Source: Rhodobacterales bacterium UBA3089 (lineage in GTDB: Bacteria > Pseudomonadota > Alphaproteobacteria > Rhodobacterales > Rhodobacteraceae). Taken from it: DNA of 20,149 nucleotides. The stretch lies in contig DFBD01000134.1 in the NCBI GenBank assembly GCA_002367255.1, positions 8,994 through 29,142 of the forward strand, in the 5' to 3' direction. The stretch's first letter is position 1; each line of letters starts with the position of its first letter. The notes under the pieces were generated by a model, which was given only the letters and a program-made list of their open reading frames with translations, searched no databases and was not told where the DNA came from. The position numbers were made by a program, and so were the translations under genes. This document shows, piece by piece, positions 7,029 through 14,697 of the stretch.

Positions 7029-8084
7029 TTAGTTCGCCCAAGTCGTGTAACCGATGTTCATCGTCGTTCCGGTGAAACCGTTCACACGGAACTGCGAGAT
7101 GCGACCTTGGTCGGTTTTGACGCAAACATATGTACCCACAGGCATGTTCGGTAAAGGTATAGGATTAGCAGAGTAACTCGCTGTGTTACATCCCGCGAAT
7201 CCTCTGTTGGAACCATCACCAAGTGCCAGCAGCGCGCCGCTACGCGGCGAGATCATTTTGTTGGTGGCGGTGACTGCTCTATACCAGATATCAACGCCTG
7301 ATCCGCCTGTTGTACCATCATCCAGATTAGCCGTGAACGTCTGTTGCAGCGCAATTGGCCCAGTCGAAAAAGTCACGGGTACTGGAACAGGTAACGGAAT
7401 GGGAATTGGAATAGGCATTAGCATCTGAGTGAATACTTTCAACGAAGATGCCCTGTCGTTTAGCAGTAATCCAAGCGCGGTTACATTGCTGTCGATCGTG
7501 CGACAGTAGCCGCCCAGATTTGTGTCAGCACATAGTTGCACTTTGGCTATTCCATCGAGTTTGACAGACGAGATGCGGTCATTAAATGTCGCGTTCAACG
7601 AATTTAATGTACCGACGCCGTAACAGAACTCTGATCCGCCAAAGTTGGCGTTCGTATAGAAACACGCTTGATTGCCAACCGGTGGCGCCGGTTCAGGTTC
7701 GGGGTCGGGTGCAGGTAAAACCACACCGCCGTCACCACAGGTGATTGTCAGCGACGGGCCGTCCGGCCCAATGGTCAAACTAAGGCTACAATCAGGATCG
7801 GCTACTTCCCCCGATGGTTCAGGAGCAATAGTCAGGTAACTGGAACTCACCCAGCCATTTGTGCCAGTATGTTCAACATAACACCAACCGTTTGCCTGAC
7901 ATTCGGTTACTTCGACGATTTCCCCCTCAAAAAGGGTGTCGACAACACCAAAACTGGTGCCAGGGCCAGACCTGACATTAAGGCTTGTTGATGAAGCTGC
8001 GGGCGTTGCAGATGCAGCGGCAGCAGAAAAAATTATACTGGTAAAGGTAAATATAACAAGAATTGCAGAACGTATTAAGGTCAT
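7029..8084 (-). CDS. Secreted SH3b + beta/gamma-crystallin + C-terminal domain protein
   Basis: 351 residues. A signal peptide (1-26, ending ASA) is followed by a bacterial SH3 domain (about 33-86: SLNVRSGPGTSFGVVDTL ... GWCYVEHTGTNGWVSSSYL). Then comes a Cys-containing linker with an acidic Pro-rich stretch (124-136), and a beta/gamma-crystallin domain of two Greek-key motifs (about 140-177 and 182-217). Each motif has the aromatic/G-G corner (FYTNANFGG; LCADTNLGG) and the calcium signature (N/D)(N/D)xx(S/T)S, here NDRISS (168-173) and NDRASS (209-214). A PIPIPIPLPVPVPV linker (224-237) leads to an unassigned ~110-residue beta-rich domain with the segment GTYVCVKTDQGRISQFRV. SH3b suggests cell-wall binding; the crystallin part probably binds calcium. 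AAGGAG precedes ATG 8084. The gene stands alone between a terminator and its own upstream region. Confidence 0.85.
   Translation of the reverse strand: MTLIRSAILVIFTFTSIIFSAAAASATPAASSTSLNVRSGPGTSFGVVDTLFEGEIVEVTECQANGWCYVEHTGTNGWVSSSYLTIAPEPSGEVADPDCSLSLTIGPDGPSLTITCGDGGVVLPAPDPEPEPAPPVGNQACFYTNANFGGSEFCYGVGTLNSLNATFNDRISSVKLDGIAKVQLCADTNLGGYCRTIDSNVTALGLLLNDRASSLKVFTQMLMPIPIPIPLPVPVPVTFSTGPIALQQTFTANLDDGTTGGSGVDIWYRAVTATNKMISPRSGALLALGDGSNRGFAGCNTASYSANPIPLPNMPVGTYVCVKTDQGRISQFRVNGFTGTTMNIGYTTWAN
7374..7418 (-). repeat. 6-bp degenerate coding repeat for a Pro-Ile/Pro-Val linker
   Basis: Codons 223-237 of the crystallin-domain protein encode MPIPIPIPLPVPVPV, a run of alternating Pro and Ile/Leu/Val written by CCN-(A/G)TN units. 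It forms an extended rigid linker and may vary in length between strains by slippage. Confidence 0.7.
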
Positions 8085-8161
8085 TTTAAATCTCCTTTTT
8101 AGGCACCAGATCGACCATAAACAGATGAATAGTCACTGCCATGGAATCCGATAACACCCAA

Positions 8162-8188
8162 ATTTTAGGCTAATTTCGTGAATAACAA
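8162..8188 (-). promoter_or_regulatory. Possible sigma-70 promoter of the SH3b/crystallin gene
   Basis: On the minus strand TTGTTA (8188-8183), 15 bases, TAAAAT (8167-8162). The -10 is good (5 of 6), but the spacing is short. It would give a leader of about 70 bases. Weak evidence. Confidence 0.3.
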
Positions 8189-8239
8189 TATGCGCGAGAT
8201 CAATCTAAATTCAGATTTTGTGCCCGAAGATTTCGAGAG

Positions 8240-8764
8240 TTACGCTTCCGGCGGCCAGACACGTTGTCCTTCGGCCTCGATCCAGGCCTGAACCCAATCG
8301 GGGAGGGTTGGGTTCCAGTCTGGCACACCAAGGGCTGCCGCCCATTCGTCTGACGGAACTATGCCATCACCGGTGACGGCAAGCCGGAACAGGCCGGAGG
8401 ATGTAGCCTCGCCCTTATGCCACATGCTTTGCACTACATAGAGGAACCGCGCGTCGCGCCCGACGATCTGTGAATGCATTTCCAGTTTGTTAAATACAGT
8501 CACTCGCTTGCGATACCGCACACTTGATCCCGCGATAGTAAACGACCATCCACGCTGTTTGATCACGTCCAGAATACCGACGCGTTGAACCAGTGGAATG
8601 CGGCCCAGGTCGTAAAGCGTTAGCGTGCGACCGTTGTTTAGCTCCATCCAGACATCAAGGTCAATCGGCAGGCAGTAATGCGTTGAAACATGCACCCCGT
8701 CGAGAGGGAGCGGTTTGTTCCGATACTTCCGATATTGGTGTATCATGCGTATGATGGGGTACAT
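8240..8764 (-). CDS. Acyl-CoA thioesterase-like protein (4HBT / hot-dog fold)
   Basis: 174 residues from ATG 8764, preceded by GGAGG at a four-base gap. The segment HYCLPIDLDVWMELNNGRTLTLYDLGRIPLV (about 29-59) is the hot-dog active-site region of the 4HBT_2 / THEM6-like group: an Asp, then an N-N-G-R-T-L helix start. Further on, the strands SFTIAGSSVRYRKRVTVFNKLEMHSQIVG and FLYVVQSMWHKGEATSSGLFRLAV form the central sheet. The expected reaction is hydrolysis of an acyl-CoA in the cytoplasm; chain length and substrate are not known. It is divergent from yggT (142 bp between starts), with GGGATG-free, unremarkable spacing. No obvious operon partner. Family is likely, the precise function open. 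Confidence 0.83.
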   Translation of the reverse strand: MYPIIRMIHQYRKYRNKPLPLDGVHVSTHYCLPIDLDVWMELNNGRTLTLYDLGRIPLVQRVGILDVIKQRGWSFTIAGSSVRYRKRVTVFNKLEMHSQIVGRDARFLYVVQSMWHKGEATSSGLFRLAVTGDGIVPSDEWAAALGVPDWNPTLPDWVQAWIEAEGQRVWPPEA

Positions 8765-8906
8765 GGCGCCTCCGTTATCTTGAAGTGCCTTGTGGGGCGC
8801 ATCATTGCAAGCGCTGACGTGGCGTCGCGATTGATAGTGGCGGGGGTTGTCTAATCCTGCAGAGCCACCTAACTAGAGCAGAACAACAATTCTAAAGGTT
8901 AAAAAT

Positions 8907-9194
8907 ATGCTGTCTCTATTCCAAATCCTTAACATACTGTTGGATGTCGTCTATTTCGTCGTGATTGTGCATATTATCATGAGTTGGTTGATTAACTTTC
9001 AGGTATTGAATGTCTACCAGCCGCTGGTCGGGCAGTTGTGGCGCGGGCTTAACCAGTTGCTTGCCCCTATGTACAACCGTATTCGCCGGATTTTGCCGGA
9101 AATGGGCGGGATTGATCTAGCACCGTTGGTGGTGCTGGTTGCTATTATGATCTTGCGTACAATTATCCGAAATAACGCCATTGCGCTGATGTGA
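8907..9194 (+). CDS. YggT family membrane protein
   Basis: 95 residues, two hydrophobic segments (about 2-28 and 70-88) around the conserved loop with YQPLVGQLWRGLNQLLAPMYNRIRRILPEMGGIDLAPLVV. The pattern 'P hydrophobic hinge, PxYxxIRRxLP, GGIDLAPLVV' is diagnostic of the YggT family (one repeat unit here; some homologues have two). These inner-membrane proteins are linked to osmotic tolerance or division-site organisation in other bacteria, and the mechanism is unclear. AAAGG, ten bases before the ATG, is a modest ribosome site. The 217 bases after the gene hold only a weak TGTGG-AAAA-CCACA hairpin just behind the stop. Confidence 0.92.
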   Translation: MLSLFQILNILLDVVYFVVIVHIIMSWLINFQVLNVYQPLVGQLWRGLNQLLAPMYNRIRRILPEMGGIDLAPLVVLVAIMILRTIIRNNAIALM

Positions 9195-9411
9195 ACAACC
9201 TGTGGAAAACCACAAGTGATGGCTTGCTGCTGACCGCGTAAGTTAAGCGGGTGCATGTTACTGGCGACACAGTGGATATCACACGAACTCTACTTGGCAT
9301 TGTTGGTTAACCGCTTTTAGGTGTTGCCTTTTGCTTGATCCACCGCAAAGAATTTGTGCAGTGAATTGAAATATATCACCGGTACAAACTCGAAAACAGG
9401 GGGACGAAGTA

Positions 9412-9753
9412 ATGGACTGGAACGAAGAAATGCGCGACATCAGGAGAGATCTTGGTAAGCTACGGCCCGCAATTGCTGATGTTAGTGTGGCCTTTGGAGA
9501 TCTTGCGGGGGCGGCAACTGCACCCGGTGCGCTCGACACTAAAACCAAGGAACTTATTGCGTTGGCTATCGGTGTGGCGACACGTTGCGAGGATTGCATA
9601 GGGTTCCATGTGAAGGCCGCCATTATGGCCGGGGCCACGCGCGAGGATGTCTCGGAGGCTATCGGTATGTGCGTTTACATGGGCGGTGGCCCGTCGTTAA
9701 TGTACGGCGCCAAAGCTTTGGCCGCCTTCGACCAGTTTACTGCCCCAAAATAA
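9412..9753 (+). CDS. Carboxymuconolactone decarboxylase family / AhpD-like protein
   Basis: 113 residues, the length of small CMD-domain proteins. It has the AhpD-type redox centre CEDCIGFH (C59, C62, H66) and a Glu twelve residues earlier (E47 in KTKELIALAIG), the same spacing as the catalytic Glu-Cys-Cys-His relay of AhpD. This suggests a thiol-disulfide peroxidase-type activity and not ring decarboxylation. The C-terminal half (AGATREDVSEAIGMCVYMGGGPSLMYGAKAL) is the usual all-helical core. GGGGGA lies seven bases before the ATG. It converges on the msrA gene, another oxidative-damage function, across a shared hairpin. Whether it reduces peroxides is not shown by sequence alone. Confidence 0.9.
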   Translation: MDWNEEMRDIRRDLGKLRPAIADVSVAFGDLAGAATAPGALDTKTKELIALAIGVATRCEDCIGFHVKAAIMAGATREDVSEAIGMCVYMGGGPSLMYGAKALAAFDQFTAPK

Positions 9754-9761
9754 GAAAATCG

Positions 9762-9788
9762 CCCCCCGTTTGCATAGTGCAAGGGGGG
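9762..9788 (-). terminator. Hairpin between the convergent AhpD-like and msrA genes
   Basis: CCCCCC (9762-9767) pairs with GGGGGG (9783-9788), and TTGCA (9770-9774) with TGCAA (9778-9782), around a TAG loop, with a two-base bulge. On the minus strand it is followed by CGATTTTCTTATTTT, so it is a good intrinsic terminator for msrA. The plus side lacks a T-run and would be served less well. Confidence 0.75.
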
Positions 9789-9793
9789 ATCGA

Positions 9794-10393
9794 TTACTTG
9801 TTCGCGAATACGGCCTCGTCACCCCAAAGCTGGGCAACGCGGGCGTCTCGGCCACAGCGGCTGCGATAGAAGCTGTATTTCAGTTTGTGGGTGTTGTGGT
9901 AGTTTTGGTGATACCCTTCGGCGTCCCAGAAATCACTTGCTGCCAGAATTGGTGTCACGATCGGCCCGCTTAAGCGCCCATCTAACGCGGCCTTGGAGGC
10001 TTCGGCTGCTGATGCTTGCGCATTAGTGGTTGCAAAAACGGCTGTACGGTATGGGCTGCCACGATCGCAGAACTGCCCGCCAGCGTCTGTTGGATCGATC
10101 GTGCGCCAAAATACGTAGAGCAATTGTTCATAGCTGACGATATCGGCGTCAAAGGTAATTTTCACCGCCTCGTAATGACCCGTATCACCACGCCCGACTT
10201 GTTTATAGGTCGCGTTGGCCAGCGTACCCCCGGTGTAGCCGGATATTGTTTCGACGACGCCATCGACATGATCGAAATCTGACTCCACACACCAAAAGCA
10301 TCCACCCGCAAATATCGCGGTTTGCAGGTCTTTGGCTTGGCCAACAGTACCAATGGTCGTAAATATCAACGCAATCATTGCAAACAGTTTCAT
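9794..10393 (-). CDS. msrA: Peptide-methionine (S)-S-oxide reductase, probably exported
   Basis: 199 residues from ATG 10393 (AAGGAA five bases upstream). MKLFAMIALIFTTIGTVGQA looks like a signal peptide, so the enzyme should act in the periplasm, unlike the usual cytosolic MsrA. It reduces methionine-S-sulfoxide in damaged proteins. The signature GCFWC (31-35, catalytic C32) lies in TAIFAGGCFWCVESDFDHVDGV. Other family hallmarks are SGYTGG, TGHYEAVKITFD, FWRTIDPT and GQFCDRGSPYRTAVF. C180 near the end (YRSRCGRD) is the likely recycling Cys. The frame is open 13 codons further upstream, but that start has no ribosome site. Divergent from the aminotransferase gene, convergent with the AhpD-like gene. 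Confidence 0.95.
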   Translation of the reverse strand: MKLFAMIALIFTTIGTVGQAKDLQTAIFAGGCFWCVESDFDHVDGVVETISGYTGGTLANATYKQVGRGDTGHYEAVKITFDADIVSYEQLLYVFWRTIDPTDAGGQFCDRGSPYRTAVFATTNAQASAAEASKAALDGRLSGPIVTPILAASDFWDAEGYHQNYHNTHKLKYSFYRSRCGRDARVAQLWGDEAVFANK

Positions 10394-10545
10394 TGTCGTT
10401 CCTTTCGTTGAATGTATCGGCAACATGCGCATGCGGGCCCTTCACATGCAAACAACGTTACGGTGAAGGAATGTTTCAATCGAAATGGCTCTGGCCCTCG
10501 CCGCGCTTCCGTGTAAACTTGTGACAAACTTGATTGGAGATCATA

Positions 10546-11673
10546 ATGCCCGGACTATTGCCAAACGTTGACCCAGACGGCCTGCTAGAATTCTCGGTGG
10601 TGTTCACCGACCGATCCTTGAATCACATGTCTGCCAATTTTCAACGCGTGATGCTGGATATTTCCGACACGCTAAAAGGGGCCTACAATGCGGCTTCGGT
10701 TGTCGTTGTTCCCGGTGGCGGGACTTATGGAATGGAGGCGGTCGCGCGTCAGTTTTCGACCGACCAGAAAGCCTTGGTGATCCGTAACGGTTGGTTCTCT
10801 TATCGCTGGACGCAGATTTTTGAAATGGGTGACATTCCGTCGGATCACACCGTTTTGAAAGCACGTCAGACGGGCAATTCGATCACGGCACCCTTCGCGC
10901 CCTTTCCGATCGAAGAAGCCGTTGCCAAAATTCATGAAGAACGTCCGGCAATGGTTTTTGCACCACATGTCGAGACATCCTCGGGGATGATCCTGCCAGA
11001 TGATTACATCAAACAGCTTGCTGATGCGGCGCATGCAGTTGGGGGATTAATGGTTCTGGATTGTATAGCATCCGGCACAATCTGGGTGGATATGCAGGCG
11101 ACGGGTGTCGATGTTCTGATTTCAGCCCCCCAGAAGGGGTGGAGTGCGTCACCTGCGGCAGCATTGGTAATGCTTAGTGCCGAGGCTCGCTCGCGGATTG
11201 ATGATACGACGTCGTCCAGCTTTGCGTGCGACCTGAAGAAATGGTTGCAAATCATGGAGGCTTACGAGGGCGGTGGGCATGCCTACCATGCCACGCTTCC
11301 CACCGATGCGCTGAAGTCTTTCCGCGATACAATGTTGGAAACAGCAGAGTACGGGTTTGACAAGGTACGGGCCGAACAACAGGAACTGGGTGACAAAGTT
11401 CGTGCGATGTTGAAGGCGCGTGGTATTGAATCAGTCGCAGCTTCGGGGTTCGAGGCCCCGGGGGTGGTTGTCAGCTATACCAGTGATCCGGACGTTCAAA
11501 ACGGCAAGAAATTCGCGGCGTTGGGAATGCAGATCGCGGCAGGTGTGCCGCTTATGTGTGATGAACCCGAAGGTTATCAAACCTTCCGTCTTGGCCTGTT
11601 CGGTCTGGACAAGTTACACAACGTGGATCGCACCGTCGCAAGTCTGGAAGCTGCACTGGATCAGGTGTTTTAG
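10546..11673 (+). CDS. Class V PLP-dependent aminotransferase (alanine/serine-glyoxylate type family)
   Basis: 375 residues. GGAG sits seven bases before ATG 10546; a TTG four codons earlier is part of that ribosome site. Fold-type I features: VVVVPGGGTYGMEAVARQ (53-70, phosphate-binding start), the Asp of LDCIASG (D172) that contacts the PLP nitrogen, and the Schiff-base Lys K197 in LISAPQKGWSASPAAALVML. The C-terminal domain ends with GYQTFRLGLFGLDKLHNVDRTV, like alanine-glyoxylate aminotransferases, whose motif carries the substrate-carboxylate Arg. The likely reaction is amino transfer between a small amino acid and a keto acid, perhaps glyoxylate; the substrate pair is not certain. A TG-extended -10 (TGTAAACT, 10512-10519) may be its promoter. 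No operon partner. Confidence 0.86.
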   Translation: MPGLLPNVDPDGLLEFSVVFTDRSLNHMSANFQRVMLDISDTLKGAYNAASVVVVPGGGTYGMEAVARQFSTDQKALVIRNGWFSYRWTQIFEMGDIPSDHTVLKARQTGNSITAPFAPFPIEEAVAKIHEERPAMVFAPHVETSSGMILPDDYIKQLADAAHAVGGLMVLDCIASGTIWVDMQATGVDVLISAPQKGWSASPAAALVMLSAEARSRIDDTTSSSFACDLKKWLQIMEAYEGGGHAYHATLPTDALKSFRDTMLETAEYGFDKVRAEQQELGDKVRAMLKARGIESVAASGFEAPGVVVSYTSDPDVQNGKKFAALGMQIAAGVPLMCDEPEGYQTFRLGLFGLDKLHNVDRTVASLEAALDQVF

Positions 11674-11691
11674 GTAATAGCCGCGCTTAAC

Positions 11692-11789
11692 AGTCCGAGT
11701 TCCTTATTAAGCATCATGCCGGTCTGCCATCATCAAGCGCAACCAGATGTTCCTGATCTGCCCGCACCTTCAACTTGATGATCGGACTT
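11692..11789. repeat. Nested inverted repeats between convergent genes
   Basis: Three nested pairs: AGTCCGA (11692-11698) with TCGGACT (11783-11789), ATCATCAAG (11730-11738) with CTTGATGAT (11775-11783), and CAGAT (11745-11749) with ATCTG (11757-11761) around GTTCCTG. It fills most of the 147-bp gap between the aminotransferase and DUF3592 genes. No T-run follows on either strand at the expected place. It could be a shared 3' structure or a small RNA. Confidence 0.45.
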
Positions 11790-11820
11790 AGGGAATAAAA
11801 ATCAATCTTGCGCGCTTCTA

Positions 11821-12396
11821 TCAACGGTTACGCCTGACGGTTGGCACATAGTTGGTTTCGCGTTCATGATCGCTGCGGCTTTCACGAGAAATCAATCCCT
11901 TCGTTCGTCCGTGAACTTCGATCATTTTTTCCTCGACCGGCGTCACGTCACGACCCCGTCGAGGCTTGCGCTTGCCTTTAGCCTTGCGTCCAATGAGCCC
12001 ACCAATAACAAACGGAATTACGGAAGCACCCAGGAAAATCAATCCGAAGCCCCATGTCGCAAACCATGTATTGATACGCAGCGACTCCGGATCGCGGATG
12101 TCGTAAAGGATCGCGACCTCTTCACCGATGTCAAAGTTATAGCTGGAGGAAGACATAAAGGTCTGCCCTCTTTGCTTGCGTCCTTCAAAATCTACGAACC
12201 GGATCGTTGGTTTATAGCTTGTACTGTCGTCACCGGTGACCACTTCGACCGAAACCACGCGGCCAGTTACAGGCAACGCGTTGTTCATAAAGTCATATGC
12301 CAGGAAGGTCAGGATAGCACCCGCCACGAAGAAGATCATTCCCATGATGCCGAAAACTATTTTGAAAACTCGTACACCATTTTTATTTTTTGCCAT
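11821..12396 (-). CDS. DUF3592 domain membrane protein
   Basis: 191 residues. A transmembrane helix (about 9-32, FKIVFGIMGMIFFVAGAILTFLAY) is followed by an extracytoplasmic beta domain (about 40-105) with the DUF3592 pattern: TGRVVSVEVV, SYKPTIRFVDFEGRKQRGQTFMSSSSYNFDIGEEVAILYD, and DPESLRINTW. Then comes a second helix (about 108-135, TWGFGLIFLGASVIPFVIGGLIG) and a strongly basic cytoplasmic tail (RKAKGKRKPRRGRD). The function of the family is unknown. The tail could bind phospholipid or nucleic acid, but nothing in the sequence proves it. It lies 99 bp after argG on the same strand. The ribosome site before ATG 12396 is weak (CGGA). Confidence 0.85.
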   Translation of the reverse strand: MAKNKNGVRVFKIVFGIMGMIFFVAGAILTFLAYDFMNNALPVTGRVVSVEVVTGDDSTSYKPTIRFVDFEGRKQRGQTFMSSSSYNFDIGEEVAILYDIRDPESLRINTWFATWGFGLIFLGASVIPFVIGGLIGRKAKGKRKPRRGRDVTPVEEKMIEVHGRTKGLISRESRSDHERETNYVPTVRRNR

Positions 12397-12495
12397 TTTG
12401 AAATCCGCTTATTCAGTAATACATCCGACAGCACCGCGAAAATTAACGGGACTGCCTTTGATGTTAAACTTATTTAGCGATGTTGCAAAGATGGC

Positions 12496-13731
12496 TTACT
12501 TAACCCGTTTATCCCGTGCTGCCAGCAATTTCAAACGAAGTGCGTTGATCTTGATGAAACCGGCGGCATCCTTTTGGTCATACGCCCCCGCATCATCTTC
12601 GAATGTCACGTGTTCTTCGGAATAAAGCGAATGTTCAGACCAGCGGCCAACTGTCTGCGCCATACCTTTGTATAGCTTCAGACGCACGGTTCCTGTGACA
12701 TGTTGCTGGCTGTTGTCGATTAACGCTTGCAACATTTCGCGCTCTGGCGAGTACCAGAACCCGTTGTAGATCAGCTCTGCGTACTTCGGCATGATCTCGT
12801 CTTTCAAATGTGCGGCGCCGCGATCAAGCGTGATGGACTCGATGCCACGATGCGCTTCCAACATGATTGTTCCGCCCGGCGTTTCATAAATGCCACGCGA
12901 TTTCATGCCGACGAAACGACCCTCGACCAGGTCAAGACGGCCAATGCCGTGCTTGCCGCCAAGCTCGTTCAGGGCGGTTAGCATTTCGGCAGGCGACAAA
13001 GCTTTGCCGTTCAGTGCAACGGGATCGCCCTGTTCATAGGTGATCTCGATGTACTCTGGTGTGTTTGGCGCATCCTCGGGGTGGACGGTGCGTTGGTAAA
13101 CATAATCCGGTGCCTCGACAGCGGGGTCTTCCAGAACTTTTCCCTCGGACGAGGTGTGCAACAGGTTGGCATCAACCGAGAACGGCGCCTCGCCACGTTT
13201 GTCTTTAGCAATCGGGATTTGGTTCTTTTCAGCGAAGTCCAGCAATTTAGTTCGGCTGGAAAGATCCCACTCGCGCCATGGGGCGATGACCTTGATGTCG
13301 GGATTCAAGGCATAGGCGCTTAGTTCAAACCGCACCTGATCGTTGCCTTTACCTGTCGCGCCGTGGGCGACGGCATCGGCACCACATTCTGCTGCGATTT
13401 CAACAAGACGTTTGGAAATCAACGGGCGCGCGATGGATGTGCCCAACAGATACAGCCCTTCATAAACCGCATTTGCACGGAACATCGGAAATACGAAGTC
13501 ACGCACGAATTCTTCACGAACATCTTCAATGTGGATATTCTCGGGTTTGATCCCCAGCAATTCCGCCTTGGCGCGGGCCGGTTCCAGCTCTTCACCTTGG
13601 CCGAGATCGGCGGTGAAGGTAACAACCTCGCAACCGTATTCCGTCTGCAACCATTTCAGAATGATCGAGGTGTCCAAGCCACCTGAATAAGCGAGGACTA
13701 CTTTTTTAGGAACGAATGCTGAGTCAGACAT
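12496..13731 (-). CDS. argG: Argininosuccinate synthase
   Basis: 411 residues. Joins citrulline and aspartate with ATP in arginine synthesis, in the cytoplasm. The PP-loop [18 protein letters not shown] (11-28) and [18 protein letters not shown] open the ATP-binding domain. [27 protein letters not shown] and the C-terminal [26 protein letters not shown] and [13 protein letters not shown] blocks are type I argininosuccinate synthase hallmarks. Full length, no defects. The start ATG 13731 has GGAG seven bases upstream. The 164-bp leader holds a perfect CCCTTAAGGG palindrome (13806-13815) but no recognisable ARG box. The genes around it are unrelated to arginine. Confidence 0.97.
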   Translation of the reverse strand: MSDSAFVPKKVVLAYSGGLDTSIILKWLQTEYGCEVVTFTADLGQGEELEPARAKAELLGIKPENIHIEDVREEFVRDFVFPMFRANAVYEGLYLLGTSIARPLISKRLVEIAAECGADAVAHGATGKGNDQVRFELSAYALNPDIKVIAPWREWDLSSRTKLLDFAEKNQIPIAKDKRGEAPFSVDANLLHTSSEGKVLEDPAVEAPDYVYQRTVHPEDAPNTPEYIEITYEQGDPVALNGKALSPAEMLTALNELGGKHGIGRLDLVEGRFVGMKSRGIYETPGGTIMLEAHRGIESITLDRGAAHLKDEIMPKYAELIYNGFWYSPEREMLQALIDNSQQHVTGTVRLKLYKGMAQTVGRWSEHSLYSEEHVTFEDDAGAYDQKDAAGFIKINALRLKLLAARDKRVK

Positions 13732-13895
13732 GGGGATTCTCCGGTCGATATTGTGTTATTGCCGCGTTTATGTGGTTTTTAAGGGCAGGGCAAGCGGTGC
13801 GCGTACCCTTAAGGGGATATGCACACATAAAAACACGCGTTGAAAATTGCCGGGTGTTTTCAAATTATCATTCTGTCGAGATTATAGGGCTGCAG

Positions 13896-14567
13896 TTATA
13901 ATAAATCCCAAAGGGCTGCGATCACTTCGTCGTTTGTTACTTTATTTGCGGCGGCTTGGAGTGCCATATCTTCCAGCACTTTCGCATCAGTCTGCGCGGT
14001 ATCAGCATCAGCAACGGTCTGTTCCAACGAAGCTACGTAAGATTCGTACGTAAACGGAGCCACAGCCACGCCTTCTTCGGCGGCGAGTTGCGCGCTATCA
14101 GTAGCTGCGTCTAGCAGGCCCTGACACTCTTCAGCGGTAAGCGAGAATTCAGTTGTCTCTGACCCGCATTTTACGATGAACGTATTAAGTGTAGATTTAG
14201 CCGCATCCAACGTAGCCCCGGCTTCAGCCGTTGCTTCAACGGCCAGTTTGTAGACCGCTATCATGCCGACGCGGGAATTCGTCGAGGAATTCGCCAATGC
14301 GTTGGCGTTTGCGTGCGCTGCGTTCAACGCCCCAAGCGACGACGCTGCGGCACTGCGATTATTATTGTTGTTGTCGCGACCACCACGGTTGTCACGATCA
14401 CCACGGTTGTCGCGGCCACCACGGTTGCTGTTTTCGTTACGATTACCTGCGCTGTTGCCCTGCGAAAATGCCGGGCTTGCAGGGATGCTGACTGCCGTCA
14501 TTACACCGCCCATGACCATGGTACTTACTGCCAAAGCAGACATAGACGTTTGGAAGTACTTTTTCAT
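13896..14567 (-). CDS. Exported low-complexity protein of unknown function with RGGRDN repeats
   Basis: 223 residues. A signal peptide runs to about residue 35 (SPAFSQ). Then comes a disordered, charged and Asn-rich stretch (37-71) with NRGGRDNRGDRDNRGGRDN followed by NNNNN. After that an Ala-rich, mostly helical region (72-223) begins SLGALNAAHANANALANSSTNSRVG. Two Cys (C134, C148) 14 residues apart might form a disulfide. The end, NKVTNDEVIAALWDLL, is an acidic amphipathic helix. I do not recognise a family; similar exported 'SLGALNAAHA' proteins may exist in relatives, but I cannot confirm it here. It has its own good promoter, so it is a real, separately transcribed gene. The product is probably periplasmic or released. 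Confidence 0.8.
   Translation of the reverse strand: MKKYFQTSMSALAVSTMVMGGVMTAVSIPASPAFSQGNSAGNRNENSNRGGRDNRGDRDNRGGRDNNNNNRSAAASSLGALNAAHANANALANSSTNSRVGMIAVYKLAVEATAEAGATLDAAKSTLNTFIVKCGSETTEFSLTAEECQGLLDAATDSAQLAAEEGVAVAPFTYESYVASLEQTVADADTAQTDAKVLEDMALQAAANKVTNDEVIAALWDLL
14373..14426 (-). repeat. Three 18-bp tandem repeats inside the RGGRDN region
   Basis: Units 14373-14390, 14391-14408 and 14409-14426 share the core CACCACGGTTGTC with a few changes. Each codes for six residues (NRGGRD or NRGDRD). The period is in frame, so copy number can change without a frameshift. Confidence 0.85.
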
Positions 14568-14621
14568 GTAACCTGACCTAATTTAATTCATACTGACAAA
14601 ATAATTACTAGTTGCGTCCGT

Positions 14622-14650
14622 ACGATAGCAGAGCAAAAATCATGGGTCAA
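14622..14650 (-). promoter_or_regulatory. Sigma-70 promoter of the RGGRDN-repeat gene
   Basis: Minus strand: TTGACC (14650-14645), exactly 17 bases, TATCGT (14627-14622). The -35 is 5 of 6 and the -10 is 4 of 6 with ideal spacing. A start near 14615 gives a leader of about 48 bases with AGGTCAGG before the ATG. Confidence 0.6.
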
Positions 14651-14697
14651 AATTATACGAAGATTTATGAAGAAATATAGCGACAACTTTTGTGAAA

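Noticed and set aside
9195..9230. TGTGG-AAAA-CCACA just after yggT, resembling a terminator or a DnaA-box half.
   Set aside because: Stem of only 5 bp, no T-run, single site with a mismatch to the DnaA box; no origin features nearby.
10514..10519. TG-extended -10 (TAAACT) as a firm promoter for the aminotransferase.
   Set aside because: No convincing -35 at the right distance, so it is mentioned only in the gene entry.
13840..13863. TTGAAAA ... TTTTCAA hairpin between the RGGRDN gene and argG as a terminator.
   Set aside because: The stem is A+T-rich with a 10-base loop and would be too weak; no clear U-tract directly follows.
13732..13895. CCCTTAAGGG palindrome (13806-13815) as an arginine-repressor site for argG.
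   Set aside because: It does not resemble known ARG boxes; kept only as a note in the argG entry.
14231..14576. Plus-strand open frames opposite the RGGRDN repeat, rich in Arg/His/Thr.
   Set aside because: They are antisense shadows of the repeat; no ribosome site, and the minus-strand gene has promoter, signal peptide and ribosome site.
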